Below, piece after piece: positions 18,482-29,879 of a stretch of DNA of 64,000 bases; the first letter of the stretch is position 1; every line of letters starts with the position of its first letter. Below the pieces are notes generated by a model. The model made no database searches. It saw only the letters and a program-made list of their open reading frames with translations, and was not told the DNA's origin. The DNA is taken from assembly GCF_003675325.1 (NCBI RefSeq), contig NZ_CP033073.1, positions 372,001-436,000 on the forward strand, in the 5' to 3' direction. The position numbers and the translations under genes were made by a program. The stretch comes from Streptomyces dangxiongensis. Lineage in GTDB: Bacteria > Actinomycetota > Actinomycetes > Streptomycetales > Streptomycetaceae.

Positions 18482-19372
18482 TCAGGGCAGCGGGGTGCCG
18501 CCCGTCGCGTTCAGGACCTCCGCGGTGATGTAGCTCGCCTGGGGCGAGGCCAGGTACACGTAGGCGGGGGCCAGTTCGGCGGGCTGGGCGGGGCGGCCGA
18601 GCGGGCTCTGCTTCCCGAACTCCGCCGTGTCCGGCAGGGTGGCGGGGATGAGCGGCGTCCACACCGGTCCCGGCGCGACCGCGTTGACCCGGATGCCGCG
18701 CTCGGCGAGCATCTGCGCCAGTCCGTGGGTGAAGGTGACGATCGCGCCCTTGGTCATCGCGTAGTCGAGCAGGTGCGGGCTGGGCTGGTACGCCTGCACG
18801 GACGTGGTGTTGATGACACAGCCGCCGGCCGGGATGTGCGGCAGGGCGAACTTGGTGAGCCAGAACATCCCGTACAGGTTGGTCCGCATCACCCGGTCGA
18901 ACTGCTCGGTGCTGATCGCCTCGATGCCGTCCGGCTGGCCCATCTGGTAGGCGGCGTTGTTCACGAGGACGTCGATACGGCCGAACTCGCCGACCGCCCG
19001 CTCGATCAGTGAGCGGCAGTTGTCCTCCTCGCGGATGTCGCAGGACACGGCGACCGCCTTGCGTCCCGCGTCCTCCACCAGTTGGGACGTCTCGCGGGCG
19101 TCCTCCTCCTCCACGTCGAGATGCGTGAACAGCACGTCGGCGCCCTCGCGGGCGAAGGCGAGCGCCACCGCGCGTCCGATGCCGGAGTCCCCGCCCGTGA
19201 TCACGGTCCTGAGGCCCTCGAGACGGCCGGTGCCGCGGTAGGAGTCCTCGCCGTGGTCGGGCGGCGGGTCCATGGGGCCGGTCCAGCCGGGGTGCGGCTG
19301 GTCCTGGTCGGGGAAGTCGGGGCGCGGGTGCTGCGTGACCGGATCGGGCCGGTCACCGGGCTGGTCCGTCAC
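18482..19372 (-). CDS. short-chain dehydrogenase/reductase with acidic N-terminal extension
   Basis: The GTG at 19372 has GGAGG five bases upstream and gives 296 residues. After a Pro/Asp-rich N-terminal extension of about 45 residues comes the Rossmann motif TGGDSGIG, then NNAAYQMG and the catalytic Ser (TTSVQAY) with the YAMTK pair. The arrangement matches the YghA/YhdF group of NAD(P)-dependent oxidoreductases, often general-stress proteins. It converges with the APH-like gene (29 bp between stops). Confidence 0.9.
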   Translation of the reverse strand: MTDQPGDRPDPVTQHPRPDFPDQDQPHPGWTGPMDPPPDHGEDSYRGTGRLEGLRTVITGGDSGIGRAVALAFAREGADVLFTHLDVEEEDARETSQLVEDAGRKAVAVSCDIREEDNCRSLIERAVGEFGRIDVLVNNAAYQMGQPDGIEAISTEQFDRVMRTNLYGMFWLTKFALPHIPAGGCVINTTSVQAYQPSPHLLDYAMTKGAIVTFTHGLAQMLAERGIRVNAVAPGPVWTPLIPATLPDTAEFGKQSPLGRPAQPAELAPAYVYLASPQASYITAEVLNATGGTPLP

Positions 19373-19452
19373 AGTGGCCTCCTGCGTCTTAGGCGGACGG
19401 GACAGGCGACCGGGTTCCCTCGTTGCGGCGGGTGAAAAGCGCTTCCTGCCGG

Positions 19453-20031
<579 letters not shown>

Positions 20032-20433
20032 ATGTCAGTCGAGTTGAACCACACCATCGTCCACGCCCGGGACAAGCGGGAGTCGGCCGCGTTCCTGGCC
20101 CGCATCCTGGGCCTGGAGGCCGGGGCCGAGTGGGGCCCGTTCGTTCCCGTGTCCACGAGCAACGGGGTCACCCTGGACTTCGCCACCGTCCCGGCGGAGT
20201 CGATCGTCATGCAGCACTACGCCTTCCTCCTTTCCGACGAGGAGTTCGACGCGGCCTTCGCCCGTATCCGGCAGGCCGGGATCACCTACTACGCCGACCC
20301 GCACGGGAAGCAGCCGGGCGAGATCAACCACCACCACGGCGGCCGGGGCCTGTACTTCCACGATCCGGCCGGACACGGCATGGAGATCATCACCCGCCCC
20401 TACGGCAGCGACGAGCCGTCGGCGGAGTCCTGA
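20032..20433 (+). CDS. VOC (glyoxalase/bleomycin resistance) superfamily protein
   Basis: The ATG at 20032 follows a GGAGG site by 10 nt. The 133-residue product has the paired beta-alpha-beta-beta-beta modules of the vicinal oxygen chelate fold: LNHTIVHARDKRESAAFLARILGL at the start, and GRGLYFHDPAGHGMEIITRPYG at the end with the usual DPxGH-E metal-site strand. Members bind a divalent metal and act as lyases, dioxygenases or drug-binding proteins; the specific substrate is unknown. Confidence 0.85.
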   Translation: MSVELNHTIVHARDKRESAAFLARILGLEAGAEWGPFVPVSTSNGVTLDFATVPAESIVMQHYAFLLSDEEFDAAFARIRQAGITYYADPHGKQPGEINHHHGGRGLYFHDPAGHGMEIITRPYGSDEPSAES

Positions 20434-20506
20434 GGGACGGGGCAGGCCGGGGCGCCCGCCCCGGCCTGCCCCGGCCTGCCCCCTCCGGGCGCGGCCACGG
20501 CACACT

Positions 20507-21241
20507 GTGCGGGTGTACGACTTCCGCCCGGTCCACCGGGAACCCGCCCCGGACGTGTACGGACGCCTGCGCGTACGGACCGACGACCTCTCCCCCGCCG
20601 ACTGGCTCGGCGAACGCGGGTCCGTTCAGGGCGCCTTCGGCACGGTGGCGGCCGTCGCCGCACCGGGTTTCGCCGCCTACGCGCGCATCCTGCACCCGGC
20701 CGGTCTCGACGGACGGCCGGTGCGCTGGTCGACGGTGGCCGCCGCCCATGGGACCCGGGTGGCGCCGCGCACCCGCTGGCACGAGGTCATCGGAATGGAC
20801 GAGGAGTACGTCAACGCCTCCGAATACGGCATGCCCGGCGTGTGGGACGAACACCCCGAGGAGGGGCCGACCCCGCCGGACGTCGCCCGGGCACTGCTGC
20901 CCGTCCTGGCCCGGCACACCGGGACCACGGAGCGGTGCTGGTTCGGGCTGTGGGAGGGGTACGGCCACTGGGACTTCGACCGGTTCCCGAAATTCGAGAC
21001 CCCGGGCCGCGCGGAGGTCCTGCTGGCAGGCCCGCTGGCCGACGTCGTCTCCCCGTCGTCCCTGGACGTGTTCGCCTGTCTTCCGGACCTGTGGTGGCCG
21101 CAGGACCGCGCCTGGTGTCTGGGCGGTGACGTGGACCTGGTCAGCACCTATGTCGGCGGTTCGCCCGCACTGATCGCCGACCTGCTGGCCGCGCCGGAGC
21201 TGGAGGCGCATCCGGTGACCGCGGACGATCCCCTCGGCTGA
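20507..21241 (+). CDS. conserved actinobacterial hypothetical protein
   Basis: A 244-residue soluble protein with normal codon use, beginning at GTG (20507). It is rich in Trp and acidic residues (WFGLWEGYGHWDF, LPDLWWPQDRAWCLGGDVDLVSTYVGG). The terminal part resembles proteins of unknown function that are common in Streptomyces. No catalytic motif, membrane segment or nucleic-acid-binding motif is visible. A strong hairpin follows the stop. Confidence 0.75.
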   Translation: MRVYDFRPVHREPAPDVYGRLRVRTDDLSPADWLGERGSVQGAFGTVAAVAAPGFAAYARILHPAGLDGRPVRWSTVAAAHGTRVAPRTRWHEVIGMDEEYVNASEYGMPGVWDEHPEEGPTPPDVARALLPVLARHTGTTERCWFGLWEGYGHWDFDRFPKFETPGRAEVLLAGPLADVVSPSSLDVFACLPDLWWPQDRAWCLGGDVDLVSTYVGGSPALIADLLAAPELEAHPVTADDPLG

Positions 21242-21266
21242 GCGCGCCTCCCCGGGGACGGGGAAC

Positions 21267-21291
21267 GGGACGCCGCCCGGGGCGGCGTCCC
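21267..21291. terminator. bidirectional terminator hairpin
   Basis: A perfect 11-bp stem (GGGACGCCGCC/GGCGGCGTCCC) with a 3-nt loop sits between two convergent genes, 26 bp past each stop. Confidence 0.75.
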
Positions 21292-21317
21292 GCGTGTCAT
21301 CGTCCGCCGTGCACCGG

Positions 21318-22886
21318 CTACGGCGTCACGACGCCGCCGCCGAACGTCACCACGAGATGACCGTCCGAGGCGAAGGACCAGCCGAGCGCGCCCGCGTACG
21401 CGGAGCAGCGGGAACCGTTGGTGCCGGTCCAGAACTGGTTGGAGCTGTCGGCGTCACCGACGGTCTTGTCGTTGGAGCCGCTGCCGGCGAAGCGGCACGA
21501 CGTGTCCGTACGGAACACCGAAGTGCCCTTGTCGAACGAGAAGTTGCGCTCGGCGTTGTCGATGCCGACGTTGTCGGACACCGCCATCGTGCCGGGGTTG
21601 CTGTTGTAGGTGAATCCGTGGTGGCCGTTCCTGTAGGCGATGTTGTGCCGGACCACGTGGTTCACCGCGATGTCGTCGCCGCCCAGCTTGTAGCCGTTGC
21701 GGTCGCCGTTGGAGTTGACCGTGCCGTCGCTCAGGGTGCCGTTGCCGTAGGACAGGCTGTACTCGATGGTCACCGGGCCGATGGCGCCGGTGTCCGTCTT
21801 GGTGTACAGGTCCCAGCCGTCGTCGATGTTGTTGTGCGAGACGTCGTAACGGAAGACGTTCCCGGTGCCGGTGGTCAGCTTCGCGGCGAAACCGTCGGCG
21901 TCCTCGCCGTCGGAGTCCGCGTTGTCGTGCGACTCGGAACTGACGATCAGGTTGTTCGACGGCCACTGGGAGTTGGGGGTGGTGGAGGACATACGGCCCA
22001 GTTGCAGGCCGGTGTCGCGGTTGTAGGCGGTCACCACGTGCTCGACGACGTTGTTGCTGCCGCCGACGAAGATTCCGTTGTCCCCGGCGTGCTCGACGGT
22101 CAGGCCGTACAGGCGCCAGTAGGAGGCGTTCAGCTGGATTCCCCGGTTGGCCGGACTCTCGCTCTGCGCCGAGAAGTTCAGTACGGGCTTCTCGCCCGGG
22201 TAGGCCGACAGGGTGGTGCGGGCACCGGAGGTGCCGTCGGCGCCGGCCGGGATGGTGACCGTGGCGGACGGGGTGTACGTCCCTCCGCGCAGGTAGATCG
22301 TGCCGCCGGGCGTGATGCGGCTGATGGCGGAGGTGAGCGTGGTCGGGGCCGATTCCGTGCCGGCCGCGCCGTCGCTGCCGCTCGGCGACACGTAGAGCAC
22401 GGTGCCGGCCGGCGTCGCGGACACGGCGGCGTCGAGGTAGTCGAGGTTGGGCAGACCGTCGGCGGCGGTGGGGCTGAGGCGGATGGTGTTGGCGCCGGCC
22501 TTGACCGGCACGGTGAGCGTCTTGGTCGCCCAGGTGCTCCAGGCGCCGGTGGTCTCGAACGGCACCGTGGTGGCCGCCGTCCCGTTGACCGCGACCGTCG
22601 CGGACCGGGCGGCGGCCGTCCCGTTGGCGAACCGGACACCGAGGGTCGCGGTGCCGGCACTGGTGGCGTTCACCGTGAACTGGGCGTACGCGCCCGAGGC
22701 GTTGGTGCCGTTGCAGAAGCCGGCGCCGGAGAATCCGGCCCAGTTGGAGTCCACGGTGCCGGTGCACACCGCGGGGGAACTCTCGGCTTCGTAACGGGTG
22801 GTGGCGGCCTGGGCGGTGGTGCCGGACAGCGCGACGAGCGTGCCGGCGAGCAGACCTGCGCACGCCAGGGCGGATCTGAGTTGCAT
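21318..22886 (-). CDS. secreted pectate lyase, PL9-like beta-helix with N-terminal CBM35-type module
   Basis: A 522-residue secreted protein: signal peptide ending AQA, then a carbohydrate-binding module (about 30-155) starting TTRYEAESSPAVCTGT, then a right-handed beta-helix. The segments DSDGEDADGFAAKL and NNIDDGWDLYTKTDTGAIGP carry the Asp cluster and Lys expected for the calcium site and catalytic base of PL9 lyases. It probably cleaves polygalacturonate by beta-elimination. The upstream region carries a clear promoter with a LacI-type operator just downstream of the likely start point, so it is probably substrate-induced. Confidence 0.85.
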   Translation of the reverse strand: MQLRSALACAGLLAGTLVALSGTTAQAATTRYEAESSPAVCTGTVDSNWAGFSGAGFCNGTNASGAYAQFTVNATSAGTATLGVRFANGTAAARSATVAVNGTAATTVPFETTGAWSTWATKTLTVPVKAGANTIRLSPTAADGLPNLDYLDAAVSATPAGTVLYVSPSGSDGAAGTESAPTTLTSAISRITPGGTIYLRGGTYTPSATVTIPAGADGTSGARTTLSAYPGEKPVLNFSAQSESPANRGIQLNASYWRLYGLTVEHAGDNGIFVGGSNNVVEHVVTAYNRDTGLQLGRMSSTTPNSQWPSNNLIVSSESHDNADSDGEDADGFAAKLTTGTGNVFRYDVSHNNIDDGWDLYTKTDTGAIGPVTIEYSLSYGNGTLSDGTVNSNGDRNGYKLGGDDIAVNHVVRHNIAYRNGHHGFTYNSNPGTMAVSDNVGIDNAERNFSFDKGTSVFRTDTSCRFAGSGSNDKTVGDADSSNQFWTGTNGSRCSAYAGALGWSFASDGHLVVTFGGGVVTP

Positions 22887-22980
22887 CGGCTTGTCTCCTA
22901 GCGGTTCGGGCTCGGCGGTGCGGATGCGGGTGTCCAGGGGGGTGAACCCGACGGCCGGTCATGGCATGGTGAAGGCCACC

Positions 22981-22994
22981 GGAAAGCGCTTTCC
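22981..22994. promoter_or_regulatory. LacI-type operator upstream of the pectate lyase
   Basis: GGAAAGCGCTTTCC is a perfect 14-bp palindrome with the central CG typical of LacI-family carbohydrate repressors. It lies about 9-22 bp downstream of the predicted transcription start and 95 bp before the lyase ATG, where a bound repressor would block transcription. No LacI-family gene lies in the window. Confidence 0.75.
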
Positions 22995-23009
22995 CTCTGG
23001 GACTTCCCG

Positions 23010-23039
23010 ACGCTAGGGAGGAGTCGACGCACGCGTCAA
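23010..23039 (-). promoter_or_regulatory. promoter of the pectate lyase gene
   Basis: On the minus strand, TTGACG (23039-23034) and TAGCGT (23015-23010) are separated by 18 bp, which is close to the housekeeping HrdB consensus. The operator lies directly downstream. Confidence 0.65.
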
Positions 23040-23092
23040 TAGCCGCGTACGTGATCCTTATTCATACATGTGAATAGACGAGGGACTCGCGG

Positions 23093-23509
23093 TCAGTTGC
23101 CGAGTCCGGCCGACGCCGCGGAGTACTCCTCGTCGGTGACCGGTTCCCGCCAGGTGGTCTCCTCGCCGCCGTCGCCCTTGCCCTCCCACAGCGCGATGTG
23201 TTCCATGAAGCGGTCGGGGGTGGCGCCGTGCCAGTGCTCCTCGTCCGGGGGGCAGGTGACCGTCTGGCCGGGGTGCGCTGCGAAGACGGTCCCGTCGCGG
23301 GTGCCGATCAGCGCGATGCCGGAGACGATGTGCAGGGTCTGGCCCAGCGCGTGGGAGTGCCAGTTCGTGCGGGCGCCCGGGGAGAAGCGGACCATGTTGG
23401 CACGCATCCGGGACGGTTCCTGGCCGGCGTGGATCACGTCGAACCAGACGTCGCCGGTGAACCAGTCGGCGGGAGCCTTGACCGTGGCCTGCTGCTTGAC
23501 GAATTCCAT
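23093..23509 (-). CDS. cupin-domain protein
   Basis: A 138-residue single-domain cupin. Motif 1 is GARTNWHSHALGQTLHIVSG, with two His and a Gln where Glu is usual. Motif 2 is PPDEEHWHGA, with His. The metal-binding set is therefore largely present. Such proteins, often encoded beside CMD proteins, are annotated as carboxymuconolactone decarboxylase-associated cupins. Together with the CMD gene 38 bp upstream it probably forms one transcript opposite the HTH regulator. Confidence 0.87.
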   Translation of the reverse strand: MEFVKQQATVKAPADWFTGDVWFDVIHAGQEPSRMRANMVRFSPGARTNWHSHALGQTLHIVSGIALIGTRDGTVFAAHPGQTVTCPPDEEHWHGATPDRFMEHIALWEGKGDGGEETTWREPVTDEEYSAASAGLGN

Positions 23510-23547
23510 GGTGTCTCTCTTCGGGAGTGGGGGGGTGGTGGAACGGG

Positions 23548-23871
23548 TCAGACGGTGGTGCGCTCGTCGGCGATCTGCTTGAGCCGGGTGATCGCGGTCA
23601 TGGCGTTGGGCCAGCCCGCGTAGAAAGCCAGGTGGGTGATGGCCTCGGACAACTCCTCGACGCTCAGCCCGTTGTCCAGCGCGACACCGAGGTGGTAACC
23701 GAGCTGCTCGCCGCGGTAGAGGGCGGCCAGCACGCTGACCGTGACGAGACTGCGGTCCCGCGGCGAGAGACCGGGACGCTCCCAGACGTCAGCGAACAGC
23801 ACGTCGTCGGTGATCTCGACGAGCTTGGGCGCGATCTCCGCGAGTTCCTGGGGCGCGGACTGCTTCGGCAT
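23548..23871 (-). CDS. carboxymuconolactone decarboxylase (CMD) family protein lacking the CxxC/CxxxH thiols
   Basis: A 107-residue CMD-fold helical protein (LSPRDRSLVTVSVLAALYRGEQLGYHLGVALDNGLSVEELSEAI). It has no Cys at all, so the redox-active Cys pair of the AhpD branch is absent and it belongs to the gamma-carboxymuconolactone-type or uncharacterised branch. It sits 38 bp upstream of the cupin gene on the same strand and is divergent from the HTH regulator at 24092. Confidence 0.87.
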   Translation of the reverse strand: MPKQSAPQELAEIAPKLVEITDDVLFADVWERPGLSPRDRSLVTVSVLAALYRGEQLGYHLGVALDNGLSVEELSEAITHLAFYAGWPNAMTAITRLKQIADERTTV

Positions 23872-24091
23872 GGCACAACTCCTCGGACGGACGGCGGGTG
23901 GCCCCTTGTGCCACTGTGTGGCCGGGCCGGTGGTCCGGCACCTACGGGAGGCGGGAACCGCCGGGTCCCCGGTCGCCCCCAGCAGGCGCCGGGATCGAGG
24001 AAACCGCAGGACAGAGAAGCGAAGAAGGGTCTGCCGTTACAGGTACTGACAGGGCCCCCCACCGGTGCGCCGTCCGACTTAGCCCGGAAGC

Positions 24092-24987
24092 GTGCGTACC
24101 GAGAGTGACGTCCGCGAGTTCCTGGCCTCCCGCCGCGCCAAGATCACCCGCGGCAGGCGGGGCTGCCCGCCTGCCGCGGCAACCGGCGCGTGCCCGGCCT
24201 GCGCCGCGAGGAAGTCGCCCTGCTCACCGGCGTCAGCATCGACTACTACGTACGCCTGGAGCGCGGCCGGCTGGCCGGAGCGTCCGAGGAGGTCCTCGAC
24301 GCCGTCGCCGGCACCCTTCGACTGGACGACGCCGAACGCGCCCACCTCCACGACCTGGCCCGCGCCGCCGCCGAACGCCCCCACCGCCGCACCAGGCGTC
24401 CCCGCGGGCCGCTGCCCGACAGCGTGCTGCGCGTACGGAACTCCATGAGCGACTGCCCGGCCTTCATCCGCAACGGCCGCCTGGACGTCCTCGCCACCAA
24501 CCCCCTCGGCCGCGCCCTGTACAGTCCGCTGCACGCCGGCGCGGTCCGAGAGCCGGTCAACATGGCCCGTTTCCAGTTCCTCGACCCGGCCGGGCGCGAG
24601 TTCTTCCCCCGCTGGGAGGAGGCCGTGAACACCACCGTGTCCCTGCTGCGCACCGAAGCGGGCCGCGCCCCCGGTGACAGCGACCTGACCGGCCTGATCG
24701 GTGAACTGGTCACCCGTAGCGACGAATTCCGCACCGCCTGGGCCAAACACGACGTCCGGCTGCACCACACCGGCCGCAAGGCCTTCCGCCATCCCGCCGT
24801 CGGCGAGATCACCCTCGACTTCGACGCCATGGAACTGCCCGCCCAGCCCGGTCTGACCCTCACCGCCTACAGCGCCCCGCCCCACACGCCCGACCACGAC
24901 AGGATCCAGCTCCTCGCGGCCTGGGCCGCCGCCGAGGGGACGCCCCCGCCCACCGCCGGCCCCGCGCCCACCGACCGGCGGAAGTGA
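24092..24987 (+). pseudogene. XRE-type HTH regulator with MmyB-like sensor domain, interrupted by a frameshift
   Basis: The first part is read from GTG 24092 (RTESDVREFLASRRAKIT), the usual start of this regulator family. The rest of the protein (GLPACRGNRRVPGLRREEVALL onward, ending at 24987) lies in the next frame. One missing C in the C-run at 24147-24149 explains the shift: restoring it would join ...AKIT to PRQAGLPACRGNRRVPG. If the shift is real, a shorter protein could start at GTG 24190 but would lack the first helix of the HTH domain. The C-terminal part (about 100-260) is the MmyB-like ligand domain. The regulator is divergent from the CMD-cupin pair, its likely target. Confidence 0.8.
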
Positions 24988-25165
24988 CGACCGCGGCGCC
25001 GTTGTCCGGGACGCGCCCGTTCCCGGGACCGACCGGTTGCGGGAGTTCCATCAGAGCGCCTGAACCGATCCCCCCGGACGACCGTACGCGCGGGCGGTGC
25101 GGCGGTGCTCGGCCGCCGGCGGCCCGGCGGCGGGAACCGGACTTGACCGCCCGGAAGCGGAAAAA

Positions 25166-25199
25166 CGTCCGGGCCCGCCCCGTGGGGCGGACCCGGACG
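25166..25199 (-). terminator. Rho-independent terminator of katG
   Basis: A 16-bp near-perfect stem (CGTCCGGG... to ...CCCGGACG) with a 2-nt loop. Read on the minus strand, GTTTTT follows directly. It lies 31 bp past the katG stop. Confidence 0.8.
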
Positions 25200-25229
25200 C
25201 GTCGGCCGGCGGGCCAGAGGATCCGGGGG

Positions 25230-27497
<2,268 letters not shown>

Positions 27498-27935
27498 TCA
27501 GGAACTGCGGCCGGTGGAACAGTCGGGGCAGGTGCCCCAGTACACGACCTCGGCCTCGTCGATGGCGAAGCCGCGGTCGTCCGAGGCGGTCAGGCAGGGC
27601 GCGTCGCCGACGGCGCAGTCGACGTCGGCGACGGCGCCGCACGACCGGCACACGATGTGGTGGTGGTTGTCACCCACGCGCCCTTCGAACCGGGCCGGAT
27701 GGCCGGCCGGCTCGATCCGGCGCACGAGACCCGCGGCCGTCAGCGCGTGCAGAGCCTCGTAGACGGCTTGCAGAGAGATGTGGCCAACGCGCTCGCGGAC
27801 TCCGGAGGCGATCGCCTCGACGCCGAGGTGGTCGCCGTCCCGGACGGTCTCCAGCAGCGCGACGCGGGCCGCCGTCACGCGCAGGCCAGCACCGCGGAGT
27901 TGTCCGGCGGTGGTCGGGGCCGGGGAGGCGGTCAT
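27498..27935 (-). CDS. furA: Fur-family redox-sensing repressor FurA
   Basis: A 145-residue Fur protein: winged HTH (LRVTAARVALLETVRDGDHLG, SLQAVYEALHALTAAGLV), then the metal-binding DNHHHIVCRSCG and a second Cys pair (CPDC) near the C-terminus for structural zinc. In actinobacteria this protein represses its own operon with katG and is relieved by peroxide. There is no ribosome-binding site before the ATG, and the predicted -10 box ends 7 nt upstream, so the mRNA is probably leaderless (inference). Confidence 0.95.
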   Translation of the reverse strand: MTASPAPTTAGQLRGAGLRVTAARVALLETVRDGDHLGVEAIASGVRERVGHISLQAVYEALHALTAAGLVRRIEPAGHPARFEGRVGDNHHHIVCRSCGAVADVDCAVGDAPCLTASDDRGFAIDEAEVVYWGTCPDCSTGRSS

Positions 27936-27942
27936 GGCACTG

Positions 27943-27972
27943 AACCTACCGGCATAAACACGAGAGATTCAA
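27943..27972 (-). promoter_or_regulatory. furA-katG promoter, probably leaderless
   Basis: On the minus strand, TTGAAT (27972-27967) and TAGGTT (27948-27943) are 18 bp apart. The distance from the -10 box to the furA ATG fits initiation at its first base. The AT-rich tract just upstream (27,970-27,992) could hold the FurA site, but I cannot assign an exact operator. Confidence 0.55.
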
Positions 27973-28189
27973 GAAAACGAACGATGCAATTCTGGCCGTG
28001 TACCGGCACCGGAACGTCGCCTCCCGGCCACGGTCCTCCGAACGGGTGAGCCGGCGCCCTCGCGCGGGACGTCCGAGAACCCGGCCTGCGCGTGACGGCG
28101 GCCCGCGTCGCGCTGCCTGGGCGGCGGGCCGGCTGGTCAGATCGCTCAGCGCGACGGCCGGTTTCCCTGCGGCCGGCCGCCGCGCGGGG

Positions 28190-28238
28190 GGACCGACTGC
28201 GCGGCGGCTGACGCGGGTGGACCGACTGCGCGGCAGCT
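28190..28238. repeat. 20-bp direct repeat pair
   Basis: GGACCGACTGCGCGGCGGCT at 28190-28209 recurs at 28219-28238 with one mismatch. It lies just before the 19-bp tandem array in the same intergenic region (27,936-28,640). Confidence 0.7.
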
Positions 28239-28273
28239 TTCACGGAAGCGCGGGAAGCCAAAGTCCGGCGACG

Positions 28274-28480
28274 CCCGCGACCGCGGCGAGCACCCGGCCT
28301 CTCGGCGAGCGCCCGCCACGACGGCGAACGCCCGACAGCGCAATGGGCGTCCGCCACCGCAGTGAGCGCCCGAGCCCACGGCCGGCCCGGGCCCACGCTC
28401 AGCGCCCGAGCCCACGGCCGGCCCGACACCCCGGTGAGCGCCTGACACCCCGACAGGCGCCCGACACCGCGATGGGTGTT
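28274..28480. repeat. degenerate minisatellite, 19-bp period, about 11 units
   Basis: The core (G/A)(C/T)GAGCGCCCG recurs with phase points at 28286, 28305, 28324, 28343, 28362, 28381, 28400, 28417, 28434, 28453 and 28472, so all steps are 19 bp except two of 17. A typical unit is ACCGCAGTGAGCGCCCGAG. The mixed 19/17 steps break any reading frame, so it is not protein-coding. It fills the gap between furA and the acyltransferase gene. Confidence 0.75.
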
Positions 28481-28640
28481 CTCCCTCCCGTGGGTGCGGC
28501 CGGTCCCGCCGGCCCTGGCCCGCACGGTGGCCGGTCGTTCGGCAGCCGTGTGAAGTTCGGCATGCGGCGTGATGGGCGGGGGGTGGACGGGCAAAGGTCC
28601 CTTTCATGCCCCACGCGAATTCCCTGCGGCAGGTGATGCG

Positions 28641-29879
28641 ATGACCACGGCGACGACCCGGACGCCACCCGCCAGTAGCGGCGCCCCGACCGTCCGGCTC
28701 TCCTCACCGGCCGTGCAGCCCTCCCTGCCCTCGCTCACCGGCCTGCGCTGGATGGCGGCGCTGCTGGTGTTCGGACTGCATGTGCACAATTTCGGCTACT
28801 TCGGCGGTACCGGTGGCCGCCTGGTGTCCTGGGGGTTCGGCGCCGGCGCCTCCGGAGTGTCGTTCTTCTTCCTGCTGTCCGGATTCGTACTGACCTGGTC
28901 GGCCCGGCCCCGCGACCGCGCCCTCGCCTTCTGGCGGCGGCGTATCGCCCGTGTCTACCCGGTGCACCTGGTCACCCTCGCCGTCGCGTTGGTCATGGCC
29001 CACACGCTGACGCACCAGGCAAGGCCGACCGCGCACCAGACCCTCGCGAACGCGCTGCTGCTGCACTCCTGGTGGCGCCCGTGGTGGCAGACCCTGAACC
29101 CGGTCAGCTGGTCCCTGGCCTGCGAGGCGTTCTTCTACGCCGCCTTCCCGGCGCTGATCTCGCTGCTGCGCCGGCTCGGCGCACGCGGCTCGACCGCGCT
29201 GGGCGGACTGTCGGTGGCCGCGGTCATGGTGCTGGCCTGGGCGGAGGCCCACCACTGGTGGGACCGGTCGGTCTACTCGTTGCCCGCCGCGCGGCTGCCC
29301 GAGTTCGTGCTCGGCGCGGTCACCGCGCGGCTGGTGCTGCTCGGCCGCTGGCGCGGGCCGGGGCTGGAGGCGTCGCTCGCCCTCGCGGTCATCGGCTACT
29401 TCCTCGTCCCGCAGGTGACACCCGGCTACTCCGCCACCGTGTGCACCATCGCCGGGTTCGCCCTGCTGATCCCCGCGGCGGCCGTCGCGGACCTGCACGG
29501 GCTGCCGTCCCTGTGGCGCCACCGGCGGATGGTGCGGCTCGGGGAGCTGTCGTTCGCCTTCTACATGATCCATCTGCTGGTGCTGCGGGCCGCCACGAGC
29601 GTGCTGGGTACGAAGCCGCGCTTCGGCGTCCTGACCGGTACGGCCGTCACCACGGCCGCGTTCGCCGTGGCGCTGGCCCTTTCCTGGACGCTGTACGAGG
29701 GGGTGGAGCGCCCGGCGAGACGGCTGCTGCTGCGCCGCCGGCCGGCCCGGCGCCCGCAGACGATCCCGTCGCCGGAGCCGGAAGCGGTGCCGGCAGGACA
29801 GCCGGAGGCGGTGTTCCCTGTCCGGACCGCGTCCGGAGACGGTACCGGTCTGCCGGGAGGCGGCGGTGCCGGGGCGTGA
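28641..29879 (+). CDS. membrane acyltransferase family 3 (OafA/YrhL type)
   Basis: A 412-residue integral membrane protein with about ten hydrophobic segments. It begins LPSLTGLRWMAALLVFGLHVHNF, where the His in the first helix matches the conserved catalytic His of the family. FFFLLSGFVLTWS and RRRIARVYPVHL follow, the latter matching the conserved R-x10-H-type motif. It probably O-acylates an extracellular sugar, lipid or antibiotic; the acceptor is unknown. The ATG at 28641 is preferred (GGCAGGTGATGCG upstream). The C-terminal 50 residues are Pro-rich and cytoplasmic. Confidence 0.88.
   Translation: MTTATTRTPPASSGAPTVRLSSPAVQPSLPSLTGLRWMAALLVFGLHVHNFGYFGGTGGRLVSWGFGAGASGVSFFFLLSGFVLTWSARPRDRALAFWRRRIARVYPVHLVTLAVALVMAHTLTHQARPTAHQTLANALLLHSWWRPWWQTLNPVSWSLACEAFFYAAFPALISLLRRLGARGSTALGGLSVAAVMVLAWAEAHHWWDRSVYSLPAARLPEFVLGAVTARLVLLGRWRGPGLEASLALAVIGYFLVPQVTPGYSATVCTIAGFALLIPAAAVADLHGLPSLWRHRRMVRLGELSFAFYMIHLLVLRAATSVLGTKPRFGVLTGTAVTTAAFAVALALSWTLYEGVERPARRLLLRRRPARRPQTIPSPEPEAVPAGQPEAVFPVRTASGDGTGLPGGGGAGA

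Noticed and set aside
27932..28594. Minus-strand frame across the 19-bp repeat array
   Set aside because: Its residues only reflect the repeat DNA, and 17-bp steps in the array change the frame of the repeats.
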